Positions 15,878-25,163 of a stretch of DNA of 38,780 nt are shown piece after piece. Position 1 is the first letter of the stretch. Every line of letters starts with the position of its first letter. The notes under the pieces were generated by a model. That model saw only the letters and a list, made by a program, of their open reading frames with translations, ran no database searches and was not told the DNA's origin. The position numbers were made by a program, and so were the translations under genes. Source of the stretch: DATDOR01 sp035512695 (lineage in GTDB: Bacteria > Chloroflexota > Anaerolineae > Anaerolineales > JABWBV01); assembly GCA_035512695.1 (NCBI GenBank), contig DATKDL010000076.1, forward strand, positions 1 to 38,780. The letters are read 5' to 3'.

Positions 15878-18800
15878 ATGATGAGTAGAAAGATTTTGTT
15901 CGTTTTCAGCCTGCTGATCATCTTGACGATGGTCGTGGCGCCGGTTAGCGCCCGGCAGCCCCGGGCGGATATCGGCGATTTCGAACTCGAAGGGGTCGAT
16001 CCGGCGGATGTTCAGCTCGTAGACCGCCCAATTGCACCCGTTCACGGCAAGAACAGCGATACCGGCCTGTTCATCGTCCGCCTGGTTGACGCCCCCGTCG
16101 CCAGCTACACGGGAGCCGTGCCCGGTTTTGCGGCCACGAGCCCATCGGCGACCGGCCAACAGCGATTGGACGCCGATTCCGCGGCGGCCAACGCGTACCG
16201 GGATTATCTGCTGGACAAACAGCAAACGTTGATCGCCGAGATGAACCAGAAACTTGGCCGGTCGGTCAAGGTCGAGTTCCAGTTCACGAATGCGGTCAAC
16301 GGCTTTGCCGCCGCCATGAGCTATGCGGAGGCTGTCGAGGTCTCCGGATTGCGCGGCGTCCTGGCAATTTACGCCGATACGATGCGGCATCTGGAGACGG
16401 ACGTCGGTCCACTCCTGATCAGCGCGGATGATATCTGGAACGGCAACACCTACTCCGGTGATGGCAACATGGGTGAGGGGGTCATCATCGGCGTGCTCGA
16501 CACCGGCATCAACTACGATCACCCGTCGTTTGCCGACATCGGCGGAGACGCCTACGATCACACCAACCCCTACGGCGCCGGCAACTACGTTGGCTACTGC
16601 GACGATACCGACCCGTCCCTCTGCAACGACAAGCTGATCGGCGCTTACGACCTGTATCCCGGTGGCAGCGGCGGTCCGGGAGACACGAACGGCCACGGCT
16701 CGCACACCGCCGGCACGGCGGGTGGGAACGTGCACGACGCCGTTTTCTCCTTTGGTTCGGATACCTATACGGTAACCATCCAGGGCGTCGCACCGCACGC
16801 CAACATCATCGCCTTCAAGATCTGCAGCCCCAGCTGCCCGGGCTCGTCTGCGATTGCCGCGGTGGACCATGCCATTGCAGACGGCGTGCATGTGCTCAAC
16901 TACTCCATCTCCGGCAGCGACGATCCCTGGAACGACCCAGTCGACCTGGCCTTCCTGGAAGCCTTCAACGCCGGGATCTTCGTCTCCGCTTCGGCGGGCA
17001 ATGACGGCCCCGGTCCCAGCACGGTCGCCAAGACCGGCCCGTGGAACGCATCCGTCGCCGCCAGCACGCACAACCGCGTGATCGCGCACACCATCGACGT
17101 CGTCGGTGGTGCGACCGGGATGGCCGCCTTCCCGGGTGCAGGCACCGACATCTTCTCGAATATCACCGGTGTCATCACCTACGATCCGGCGAATCTGAAC
17201 GGCTGCGCCGCTTTCCCGGCGAACTTCTTCGACGGTGACATCGCCCTGATCCAGCGTGGTGCCTGCACCTTTGCAACAAAGGTCAACAACGCCGCAGCGG
17301 CCGGCGCTCCCGCCGTCGTCGTCTTCAACAACGCCGGCGGCCCGCCGATCGCGATGGGTGGTCTGGACGGCACCCCGCCGGCCGTGATGCTCGACCTGAC
17401 TGACGGCAACGACCTCAAGGACTTCATCGATGCGAATGCACCGGTGACCATCACGATCAACGCGGAAACTTCCTACGTTCAGAACGATCTCTGGGAAGAC
17501 TTCATCGCCGGCTTCAGCTCGCGTGGTCCCAGTCAGTTCTCACTGCTGGCGCCGAGCTACACGGCTCCTGGGGTGAACATCCTGGCGGCCTACGCGGCTG
17601 ACGGTGGGGACACGGACACCTACGGATTCCTGCAGGGAACCTCGATGTCCTCCCCGCACGGCGCCGGTGCTGCGGCCCTGATGATCGCCCTGAACCCCGG
17701 TTGGTCTCCGGCGGAGGTTAAGTCCGCCATGTCGCTGACCGCCGATCCAACTCCGGTCATGGACAGCGACGGGATCAGCCCTGCCGATCCGTTCGACACC
17801 GGTTCGGGACGGTTGGACCTGGGCGCAGCCGGCATGGTCGGGTTCGTCCTGGATGAGACCTACGCCAACTTCGTCGACGCCAACCCGGCCGACGGGGGCG
17901 ATCCTACCACCCTGAACGTGCCGAACTTCGTGAACAACGATTGTTTCGCCACGTGCAGCTGGACGCGGACCATTGTCAGCACGCTGGACGTGACGGTCGA
18001 ATGGACCGCCAACATCGACGCGCCGGCCGGCCTGGACCTGACGGTGACCCCGTCCGTGTTCACGCTCGGACCAGGTGATACCCAGGAGATCGAGGTCACG
18101 GCCGACGTCAGCGCGCTCGACGGAAACGTCTGGGTGTTCGGCGACATCTCCTTTACGCCGAGCATCGGCGGCGGCGGACCGACGCTTTCCGAGCCGCACT
18201 TCCCGGTCGTCGTCCTTCCCAAAACCGGTGTACTGCCGGCCTCCGTGGACATCACGACCCGCCGGAACGCGGGCTCGGTGGTCCTGGAAGATCTGCAGAC
18301 CTTCGAGATCACGGACCTGACGATCGAGTCCTTCGGCCTCACGCAGGCGACGATCACCGAAGAGATGCTCAGTGTGGATCCGACCAACGGCGATCCGTAC
18401 GACAACGTCAACGACGGCACCGTCTTCTACATCACGGTGAGCGTCCCGACCGGCGCGAAGCGGCTGATTGCACACGTCTTCGCATCCGAAGCGCCGGACA
18501 TCGACCTGTTCCTGGGGACCGGCAGCACGCCCAGTGCGGGCACCGAGCTCTGCGCCAGCACGACGGCCAGCTTCATCGAGTACTGCGAACTGGTGGATCC
18601 GGCTGCGGGGACGTACTGGGTGCTGGTCCAGAACTGGCAGGAATCGGGAAATCCGCCCGATGCCGTCTCACTGGCCACCGCGGTCGTGCCCGGAACAGAC
18701 GCCGGCAACATGAGCTTCGACGGGCCGTCCCAGGTGCACCCGAACGTTCCGTTCGATCTGCAGCTGTTCTGGGACACGCCCACGATGATGGCCGGCGACC

Positions 18801-19939
18801 GCTGGTACGGGGCTTTCTCGTTGGGAACCCATCCCAGCTCACCCGGTAACATCGGCACCATCCCGGTCAACATCATCCGCGTGGATGACGACGTGACCAA
18901 GACACCGAGTTCATCCAACGTCGTCGTCGGCGAAACGCTGACGTACACCATCCAGGTGGAGAACAACGTGTTCTGGGAGGACCTGACCTACGCGATCACG
19001 GACACGATCCCGGCAGGTCTGACCTACGTGCCCGGCTCGGCAACCGCCAGCGACGGCACGGTGAACGTGGTCGGCGACACGATCTACTGGGATGTGACGA
19101 TGCCTTTGCCGGAGTTCGGCTATGAGGTCTCTGATTCCATCAGCGACTCCAGCTGCAGTTCGCCCTTCGGCGCATACGTCAACCTGCAGGACTTCGGGAT
19201 CCTAGCGATCCCGGGTCTCGAAGGTGATACCATCGGTTTCACAGCCTTCTCGACCGGCAACCCGATCCACTACTACGGGACCAACTACACCGGGATGGGC
19301 TTCACGGACGACGGCTTCGCCATCGCCGACATCGGCAACAACTGGGCCGGCGCGCCGTGGATCCCGCAGTCGATCCCGGACCCGGACTTCCCCAACAACG
19401 TGCTGGCGATGATGTGGCATGACTTCGAGATCTTCTATGACGCGCCTTCGAACGCCGGCGTATCCCTGGCAGTCTCGGGCGCCAACATCATCATCGCCGA
19501 GTTCGACAACGTCGAGTTCTTCGGCGGCAGCGCCGACAACTTCGACTACCAGATCGTGATGACCCGGGCCGTCAACGATGCGCCGGGCGCCTACGAGATC
19601 GTGTTCGCCTACGACAATCTGAACGGCGACCTCAGCGGGCTGTTCACGGTCGGGCTGGAGAACGTGCTTGGAACCGATGCCGCTGCGTTCCTGAACAACG
19701 CAAGCGCAACCGGCGTCCTGAGCGACGGGCTGATGGTCTGCTTCGACTGGGTCGCCTTTGGCGTCGATCCTGCTACCCTCACCTACCAGGTGACGGTGGA
19801 CGAGGGCGCCGAGCTCGGCGAAACCTTCACGAACACCGTGGAACACTCGGTGGACAACGAAGGCAGCAAGACCGAAACCACCAGTGCAACCGTGTGGTTT
19901 GGGACAGCTTACTATCTACCGGTGATCTTCCGGGAGTAG
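15878..19939 (+). CDS. Very large secreted subtilisin-like serine protease (S8) with PA domain and C-terminal beta modules
   Basis: A 1353-aa exported peptidase. A signal peptide (residues 1 to about 25, SRKILFVFSLLIILTMV) is followed by an I9-type propeptide (GLFIVRLVDAPVASY, FQFTNAVNGFAA). The S8 domain carries the triad Asp208 (GVLDTGI), His273 (NGHGSHTAGT) and Ser589 (GTSMSSP), with a PA domain inserted at about 440-495. Behind it are an Fn3-like region, a PPC-like domain near 850-925, a DUF11-type repeat near 1000-1075 (TYTIQVENN, ITDTIPAGLTYVPGS) and an unrecognised module near 1080-1300. The chain ends YYLPVIFRE. ATG 15878 has GGAGG 6 nt upstream. It is probably self-processed outside the cell and scavenges protein. 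Confidence 0.95.
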   Translation: MMSRKILFVFSLLIILTMVVAPVSARQPRADIGDFELEGVDPADVQLVDRPIAPVHGKNSDTGLFIVRLVDAPVASYTGAVPGFAATSPSATGQQRLDADSAAANAYRDYLLDKQQTLIAEMNQKLGRSVKVEFQFTNAVNGFAAAMSYAEAVEVSGLRGVLAIYADTMRHLETDVGPLLISADDIWNGNTYSGDGNMGEGVIIGVLDTGINYDHPSFADIGGDAYDHTNPYGAGNYVGYCDDTDPSLCNDKLIGAYDLYPGGSGGPGDTNGHGSHTAGTAGGNVHDAVFSFGSDTYTVTIQGVAPHANIIAFKICSPSCPGSSAIAAVDHAIADGVHVLNYSISGSDDPWNDPVDLAFLEAFNAGIFVSASAGNDGPGPSTVAKTGPWNASVAASTHNRVIAHTIDVVGGATGMAAFPGAGTDIFSNITGVITYDPANLNGCAAFPANFFDGDIALIQRGACTFATKVNNAAAAGAPAVVVFNNAGGPPIAMGGLDGTPPAVMLDLTDGNDLKDFIDANAPVTITINAETSYVQNDLWEDFIAGFSSRGPSQFSLLAPSYTAPGVNILAAYAADGGDTDTYGFLQGTSMSSPHGAGAAALMIALNPGWSPAEVKSAMSLTADPTPVMDSDGISPADPFDTGSGRLDLGAAGMVGFVLDETYANFVDANPADGGDPTTLNVPNFVNNDCFATCSWTRTIVSTLDVTVEWTANIDAPAGLDLTVTPSVFTLGPGDTQEIEVTADVSALDGNVWVFGDISFTPSIGGGGPTLSEPHFPVVVLPKTGVLPASVDITTRRNAGSVVLEDLQTFEITDLTIESFGLTQATITEEMLSVDPTNGDPYDNVNDGTVFYITVSVPTGAKRLIAHVFASEAPDIDLFLGTGSTPSAGTELCASTTASFIEYCELVDPAAGTYWVLVQNWQESGNPPDAVSLATAVVPGTDAGNMSFDGPSQVHPNVPFDLQLFWDTPTMMAGDRWYGAFSLGTHPSSPGNIGTIPVNIIRVDDDVTKTPSSSNVVVGETLTYTIQVENNVFWEDLTYAITDTIPAGLTYVPGSATASDGTVNVVGDTIYWDVTMPLPEFGYEVSDSISDSSCSSPFGAYVNLQDFGILAIPGLEGDTIGFTAFSTGNPIHYYGTNYTGMGFTDDGFAIADIGNNWAGAPWIPQSIPDPDFPNNVLAMMWHDFEIFYDAPSNAGVSLAVSGANIIIAEFDNVEFFGGSADNFDYQIVMTRAVNDAPGAYEIVFAYDNLNGDLSGLFTVGLENVLGTDAAAFLNNASATGVLSDGLMVCFDWVAFGVDPATLTYQVTVDEGAELGETFTNTVEHSVDNEGSKTETTSATVWFGTAYYLPVIFRE

Positions 19940-19966
19940 GGGATCCGGAACGATCAACAATCGAAA

Positions 19967-19999
19967 CGGGCCGAGGGAAACCTCGGCCCGTTTTGTTTT
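19967..19999 (+). terminator. Intrinsic terminator of the protease gene
   Basis: A 10-bp GC stem (19967-19976 with 19981-19990) closes a gaaa tetraloop and is followed by ttttgtttt. Outer sequences caacaatc and gattgttg can lengthen the stem. It lies 27 nt after the stop. Confidence 0.9.
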
Positions 20000-20021
20000 G
20001 ATTGTTGCGCGGACCGCGACG

Positions 20022-20056
20022 GGCGGGCACGGCGCCGTTGCGCCGTCGTGCCCGCC
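20022..20056 (-). terminator. GC-rich hairpin downstream of the WecA-fusion gene
   Basis: ggcgggcac (20022-20030) pairs with 20048-20056, and ggcgc/gcgcc closes a cgtt loop, with a 3-nt bulge. It lies about 30 nt after the stop of the minus-strand gene ending at 20085. It has no T-run of its own on the minus strand, so it may work together with the neighbouring hairpin. Confidence 0.5.
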
Positions 20057-20084
20057 GCACCCCCAACCCCCCGCGCGTCCCGAA

Positions 20085-21881
20085 TCACCCGGGTGGGCGG
20101 GTCGGGGCGCGCATCTCCTCGAATTCGACCCGCATTTCCCGCAGCCAGACACCGGCGCCGGCGCAGGCAGCGCTCAGGCGCGGATATCCCGGCCGCGCCG
20201 CACTGCCGGGGACGGCGAGCACGCCATCGACGGCATGCTCGCGCAGGATCTCGGCGGCCCGATCGGTTCCACCCAGGACCACGAGATCGTGGATCCGGCG
20301 GCCGCGGCGGAATTCGTCGTCATCCAGAAAACCCACAACGTGGTAGTCCTGGTCGCCGGAAAGGTTCAGCCAGCGCAGCAGCAGCTCTGCGCCGTCGCCG
20401 GCATCGTAGACGACGACGCGGGCTTCGCCGCGCTGCCTGCGCCCGGCCTGGACAGGCGCGAGTTCGTCCAGGAGCCGGAAGGACGAACGCACAGCAGCTG
20501 TCCCGAAGAAAAGGAAGACGGCGAACAGGAAGATGGTTCCCAGCGTGAAGCTCCCATCGGGCAGGACGAACCCTTCGACGATCCCGGTCAGGACCGCCGA
20601 GGCGAGTACGGCCAGACCCAGCCGCAACAGGTCTCTCAGCCCGATATATTGCCAGACGCCGCGGTAGACGCCGAGCAGGAAAAACGCGGCATAGGTCCCG
20701 CCGATCGCGATCGGGAGGGACTGTGCCAACCGTTCGATGCCGGGTTCGTCCAGCGAAAACCCGGCCCGGATCCAGAACGCGAGATAGTATGCCAGGCTGG
20801 CCAGAAAAAAATCCAACGCGATCTCGAAAAGGCGGCGGCGGTGCGCCAGGGCCTGCAGGAAATTGGAGACCGGCCCGTCTCGCAGCTCGGTGTCCACCAC
20901 CTTCAACCGGCTCAGGTAGGCGGCCATCACGGCGAAACTGACCAGCAAGACCGGGATCAGGACCAGGCTCAAGGTATAGTCGAAGGATTCGACGAGCGCC
21001 CCGGCCGCGCCGGACAAAACCGCAATCGAATAAAGCACCAGGACGGTCTGCCGCTCGGACAGGCCAAAAGCCACCAGTCGGTGGGAGGTGTGATCGCGCC
21101 CGCCCCTGGCCGGCGATTGTCCCCGCATCAGTCGGGTGATTGTGACGAACGCCGTATCGAGGATCGGCATCGCAAACAGCAGCGCCGGAACCCCGAGAAC
21201 GGCAAAAACATTCGAGGCCTGTGGGGTTTTTGCGATCGCTAACCCGGCCAGGGTGAAACCGAAGAGGAGGCTGCCGGAGTCCCCCATGAAAACCGTCGCA
21301 GGCGGAAAATTGAAGACCAGGAAGGCCAGCAAACCGCCGAAAAGCGCCAGCGAGATCACCAGGAGGTCCCCGTCGGCACCGTTGCGCCAGAAAAAAAAGC
21401 TCAAGAACCCGGCTGCGATCAGCGATATCCCCCCGGCGACCCCGTCCATGTTGTCCAGCAGGTTGACGGCGTTCGTGATCCCGACCAGCCAGGCGACGGT
21501 GACCAGGATATTGAGTAGTTCGTTCCCGAAGAACCCGGTGCGGTAGCCGGAGAAGATGACGACCAGGGCGACCATGATCTGCGCGCTCAGCTTGACCGGC
21601 GGGCTGAGATCCCGCAAATCGTCGTACAGACCGATGAGAAAGATCAGGACGGCCCCGAATAACAGGCCAGTGTGTTCGGCGGCGGCCCCCCCGCCCGCCA
21701 ACAGCAGCGCAAGTGCGCCGGCGATGAATACGCCGATCCCGCCGACGGTGGGTACGGCCCTCCGGTTCCAGCGGTCGCTGCGCGGGCGGGACACGAGACC
21801 GATCCGCCGCCCGGCCGGCCGGAGCAGGCGGAGGGCGATGAGACCGGCAACAACCGAAATAACCAGGACCTGGAACGGCAT
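20085..21881 (-). CDS. Fusion: WecA/MraY-type phosphoglycosyltransferase + CapD/FlaA1-like membrane and Rossmann N-terminal half
   Basis: The 598-aa chain has two parts. Residues 1-325 are a polytopic polyprenyl-phosphate HexNAc-1-phosphate transferase: VPTVGGIGVF near 43, the Asp pair in GLYDDLRD (87-88), NAVNLLDNMDG (137-147), FMGDSGSLLFGF near 199 and RDHTSHRLV near 263. It would start glycan synthesis on undecaprenyl phosphate. Residues 350-470 are four further helices with YRGVWQYIGLRDLLRL, the hallmark of CapD/FlaA1-type N-termini. Residues 487-595 form a nucleotide-binding-like fold (ARVVVYDAGDGAELLLR, VVGFLDDD, VLGGTDRAAEIL). The catalytic SDR epimerase domain that normally follows is missing. 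The gene lies 6 nt after the O-antigen ligase gene. Confidence 0.9.
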   Translation of the reverse strand: MPFQVLVISVVAGLIALRLLRPAGRRIGLVSRPRSDRWNRRAVPTVGGIGVFIAGALALLLAGGGAAAEHTGLLFGAVLIFLIGLYDDLRDLSPPVKLSAQIMVALVVIFSGYRTGFFGNELLNILVTVAWLVGITNAVNLLDNMDGVAGGISLIAAGFLSFFFWRNGADGDLLVISLALFGGLLAFLVFNFPPATVFMGDSGSLLFGFTLAGLAIAKTPQASNVFAVLGVPALLFAMPILDTAFVTITRLMRGQSPARGGRDHTSHRLVAFGLSERQTVLVLYSIAVLSGAAGALVESFDYTLSLVLIPVLLVSFAVMAAYLSRLKVVDTELRDGPVSNFLQALAHRRRLFEIALDFFLASLAYYLAFWIRAGFSLDEPGIERLAQSLPIAIGGTYAAFFLLGVYRGVWQYIGLRDLLRLGLAVLASAVLTGIVEGFVLPDGSFTLGTIFLFAVFLFFGTAAVRSSFRLLDELAPVQAGRRQRGEARVVVYDAGDGAELLLRWLNLSGDQDYHVVGFLDDDEFRRGRRIHDLVVLGGTDRAAEILREHAVDGVLAVPGSAARPGYPRLSAACAGAGVWLREMRVEFEEMRAPTRPPG

Positions 21882-21887
21882 CGCGGT

Positions 21888-24800
21888 TCAGGGCGCCGTC
21901 TGAAGCCCTTCGATCGTCTCGACCAGCTGCGCCTGCGCCTCGCGCTGCCCTTCCGGTGCGTTTTGGAGCGAGAGGGCTGCATACTCGAGGGCTGTCGCGA
22001 GATCTCCCGTCCGGATATGAAGCCGGGCGAGGGCGTCGGCCGCAAGCCAGACCTGGGAGGCGTCCGCGTCCCCAAGCGCGATCCTGTACGCCTCGATCGC
22101 CTCCGGAAGATCTTCCGCGAATTCGAAGATCGCACCCATGGCCGAAGCGTACAGATAGCGCAGACCGGGGCGGCGCGACCGGTCGATCGCCCCGGAATAA
22201 TACGCAGCCGCGGTTCGTGCGGATTCGACGCGATCCGATCCGTCGGAACCGGCTCGAGCGTGGGCCGCGTGATAATCCCCCAGGATCCCATAGGTCCCAG
22301 CATAAAATGGGTCGATTTCCAGAGACTCCATGAGCAGCATGAGCCCGGTTTCGGAATCGCCGAGCTCCTGCAGGTACAGCAATGCGAATTCATTCCGGAT
22401 CACGGCGTTATTTGGGCTGAGAACGAGCGCCCGGGTGTAGTAATCGGCGGAGCGAAGGAGCAAGCTTTGCGGATCGCCGGCGACGTTTGCAATCCCGGAC
22501 CAGAAGCGGTAGAGGCGCGCCAGGTTCGCGGTGTGGTCTGTGTTCAACGGGTTGATCCGCTGTGCGCGCATCAGATCGGCCTCAGCCTGGGTCAGCAATT
22601 CCAGGACGGCGGCCGGCGAATCGTTTCGCAATCGCTGCGCCAGTTCCAGGTAGGCTTTCCCGAGAAAAAGGAAGTAATGGTCTTCCTGCGGGGCGAGACG
22701 GTTCGAGCGTTGGTACAGGCTCAACCCGACCTGCCAGCCGTCGACGGTCCCGGCGCGGGTGAACGGATCGGCGACTTTGAAGGCGATATCGGCGTGGATG
22801 ACCCGCAGGTTGAGCTGCCAGGCACCGGCCAGAACCGCCAGGCCCACCAGGACCGCCGCCGCGGCGCCAGAACCGGAGACGATCGAAGCGCGTCGGCCCT
22901 GGTCCTGCCCGGCTGCGAGCTGAAGCGCGATGAGGATCACCAGCGCCAGCAGGATCAGATAGAACTGCGTGAGCATCCCCTCCAGCACGGCCGACTGCCG
23001 GAGGACGGTATCGAGAGAACCGGTCCCGGTGGTCGTTCCCACTGCGGCGCGTATCACGCCCGCCAGCCTCCCGGCATGGAGGGTGCTGGAGATGAACCAG
23101 ACCGCCAGGGACACCCCGGCGGTCGCCAGGAATACTCGGCGCCGGTCTCCCTGCCCTTCTCCGGCGAACTCAGACGCCCAGACCAGCGACCAGGCCAGCC
23201 AGACCGTGATGAAGAGCGCCAGGATCCCGTAGGATGCGATCTCACCGGTGCCCTCCGGCAGGACGGTCAGCGATCTCCGGATGATCGCGCCGATCGAGGT
23301 GACCCGGGTTGAGTTGGTGATGTAGTTGAAGCTGAGCGCAGCGAGCAGGATGCCGCTGGTCAGCCCGCCGGTCAGCGCCGGCCGGCTCCAGGCGGGGGGG
23401 GCACCCTTCCGCCTGGATTTCCGGGTTGCGATGCCGGGGGTCTGCTTTTGCTCGGGCTCGGCAGGGAAGCCGGGATCGAGCCGGGCTGCCAACGCCGCCT
23501 GCGCCTTGGTCCCATAGCTCCCGCCGAGAGTCATCCAGTACCCGACGGCAACCAGCAAGCCGCTGTAAACCCAGAAATACAGCCGCGTGGCTGCGATCGC
23601 GATCCCGAAGTGGATCTCGACATAATGTGCGATGACCGCGCCGAGGACCATCATCAGGGTCAACGCCCGGGCGCGCTCCCCGTCTGTCGCAGGACGCTCG
23701 TATGCGAAAAAGAGGGCGGTCAGGGCCAGGTAAGCCAGCAGCCCCAGCAGCATCCCGAACGGCAGACCGACCCCGAGAAAACCCACGTCAAAGAAATAAA
23801 CGAAGCCCAGCGCGCTCGCGAACCCGCCGGCCAGGATCAGGCTCAGAAAAAGCCGGCGCTGCCGGGCGTCGTTCAGCAACCCGAGCCACTTGAGGCCGTA
23901 GAAGAAGACCGACACGAACAGGATCTGCTCTGCAGCCAGGCCGAGCATGCCGGTGATGACGAGCGCATCCCAGGTCTCGTTGTGCGACCGGTCCGGGGAG
24001 GCGTTGCGGGATTCGATGCTGGCGAGTTCTGGCGGATAGACCGAGTTGTACGCCAGGAACATGGACTCCGGGCCGTAACCGATAAACGGCCGCAGCGCGT
24101 TCCAGGGGTCCTTGTGCCCGTCCGGGAATTCCAGCGGTTCGTGAAATGCGACCAATTCGGCTGCGCCTTGCCAGATCAGGACGCGGACGCGCCCCGTTCC
24201 GGATTCGGTCTGAAAGACGTTCCCCAGCCGGCCGATCGTGCCGGCCGACCGCAGGTTTTCGAACGGCCCGCTCGGGAGGCTGAACAGGACCAGGAAGACG
24301 CCCAACGATGCTGCGGCGCCGATCGTTGCCAGCGTCAGCCAACGTTTGCCCCAGTACAGCGAGAGCAGGACGAGCATGAAGAAAGTCCCCGCCAGGAGGC
24401 CGAGCACCGGGCCCCGGCTCAGGCTGAAATAGATCCCGATCAGCTGGATGGCGGCTGTGAAGACGTAGACCGTCCCACGGACGATAGGCGGTCCCAGGTC
24501 GATCCGCGTCTCATCCAGGATTCTGGAGAAGGCTTCGACGATCCGGCCGAGCGCAAGCGGGAAGACGGTGATCAGGTACGCCGCGACGAAGATCGAATTC
24601 CCCAGGTTGGCCGCCACCCGTCTCGTCGTGTCGCCGCCCCACGGGAGCGGGTCGATCTCGTATCGCTGCAGGATCCCATACAGGCCGACCGGGAGGCTCG
24701 CCAGCACGGCGGTCGTGATCAGTCGTTCGACCTGCCGCCTGCGCCGCAGATTGGCTGCGACCATGGCGAAGAGAACCACATAGGAGAACGTGGTGTACGC

Positions 24801-25163
24801 ACCCTGCAGGCGCTGGTAGGAGCCGAGCAGGCTGACCCGCGGCGCAACGGACAGCAGGGTCGCGATCAGATAGACCCCGGCAAGCCCGAGCACAGCCGGG
24901 ATCAGCGGGGTCTTGAGCAGGGACCGCAGCCGGCCGCGGGTGTTCGCTCCTCCAAGGCGGCCCCAATCGACGCGCCCGTGCGCGATGGTCTTGATGACCC
25001 AGGCACCCAGGCCGACCAGCGTCAGGCTGCGCAGAAGGGCGATCTTGTCCGGCTCGAAAATCCTGGTGGAATAAATATTGAAAAAGACCGGGACGACGAT
25101 CAGGGCGGCCAGCCAGACGGCTTCCATCAATCCGTCCATAAAACGGCTGAGTTTGGTGTGCAT
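21888..25163 (-). CDS. O-antigen ligase/polymerase family membrane protein with TPR tail
   Basis: A 1091-aa protein with about a dozen or more hydrophobic helices in residues 1 to about 780, belonging to the Wzy/WaaL (O-antigen ligase) superfamily. Recognisable parts are the YFSLSRGPVLGLLAGT loop and the periplasm-side RSHNETWDALVITGMLGL segment with its His. The last roughly 290 residues are soluble and helical with TPR-like repeats (YLELAQRL, YYTRALVLSPNNAVIRNEFALLY split over several units, YAALSLQNAPEGQ). It probably polymerises the lipid-linked repeat unit or transfers the glycan to an acceptor. Its ATG shares one base with the stop of the upstream glycosyltransferase (TGATG), so translation is coupled. 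Confidence 0.88.
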   Translation of the reverse strand: MHTKLSRFMDGLMEAVWLAALIVVPVFFNIYSTRIFEPDKIALLRSLTLVGLGAWVIKTIAHGRVDWGRLGGANTRGRLRSLLKTPLIPAVLGLAGVYLIATLLSVAPRVSLLGSYQRLQGAYTTFSYVVLFAMVAANLRRRRQVERLITTAVLASLPVGLYGILQRYEIDPLPWGGDTTRRVAANLGNSIFVAAYLITVFPLALGRIVEAFSRILDETRIDLGPPIVRGTVYVFTAAIQLIGIYFSLSRGPVLGLLAGTFFMLVLLSLYWGKRWLTLATIGAAASLGVFLVLFSLPSGPFENLRSAGTIGRLGNVFQTESGTGRVRVLIWQGAAELVAFHEPLEFPDGHKDPWNALRPFIGYGPESMFLAYNSVYPPELASIESRNASPDRSHNETWDALVITGMLGLAAEQILFVSVFFYGLKWLGLLNDARQRRLFLSLILAGGFASALGFVYFFDVGFLGVGLPFGMLLGLLAYLALTALFFAYERPATDGERARALTLMMVLGAVIAHYVEIHFGIAIAATRLYFWVYSGLLVAVGYWMTLGGSYGTKAQAALAARLDPGFPAEPEQKQTPGIATRKSRRKGAPPAWSRPALTGGLTSGILLAALSFNYITNSTRVTSIGAIIRRSLTVLPEGTGEIASYGILALFITVWLAWSLVWASEFAGEGQGDRRRVFLATAGVSLAVWFISSTLHAGRLAGVIRAAVGTTTGTGSLDTVLRQSAVLEGMLTQFYLILLALVILIALQLAAGQDQGRRASIVSGSGAAAAVLVGLAVLAGAWQLNLRVIHADIAFKVADPFTRAGTVDGWQVGLSLYQRSNRLAPQEDHYFLFLGKAYLELAQRLRNDSPAAVLELLTQAEADLMRAQRINPLNTDHTANLARLYRFWSGIANVAGDPQSLLLRSADYYTRALVLSPNNAVIRNEFALLYLQELGDSETGLMLLMESLEIDPFYAGTYGILGDYHAAHARAGSDGSDRVESARTAAAYYSGAIDRSRRPGLRYLYASAMGAIFEFAEDLPEAIEAYRIALGDADASQVWLAADALARLHIRTGDLATALEYAALSLQNAPEGQREAQAQLVETIEGLQTAP

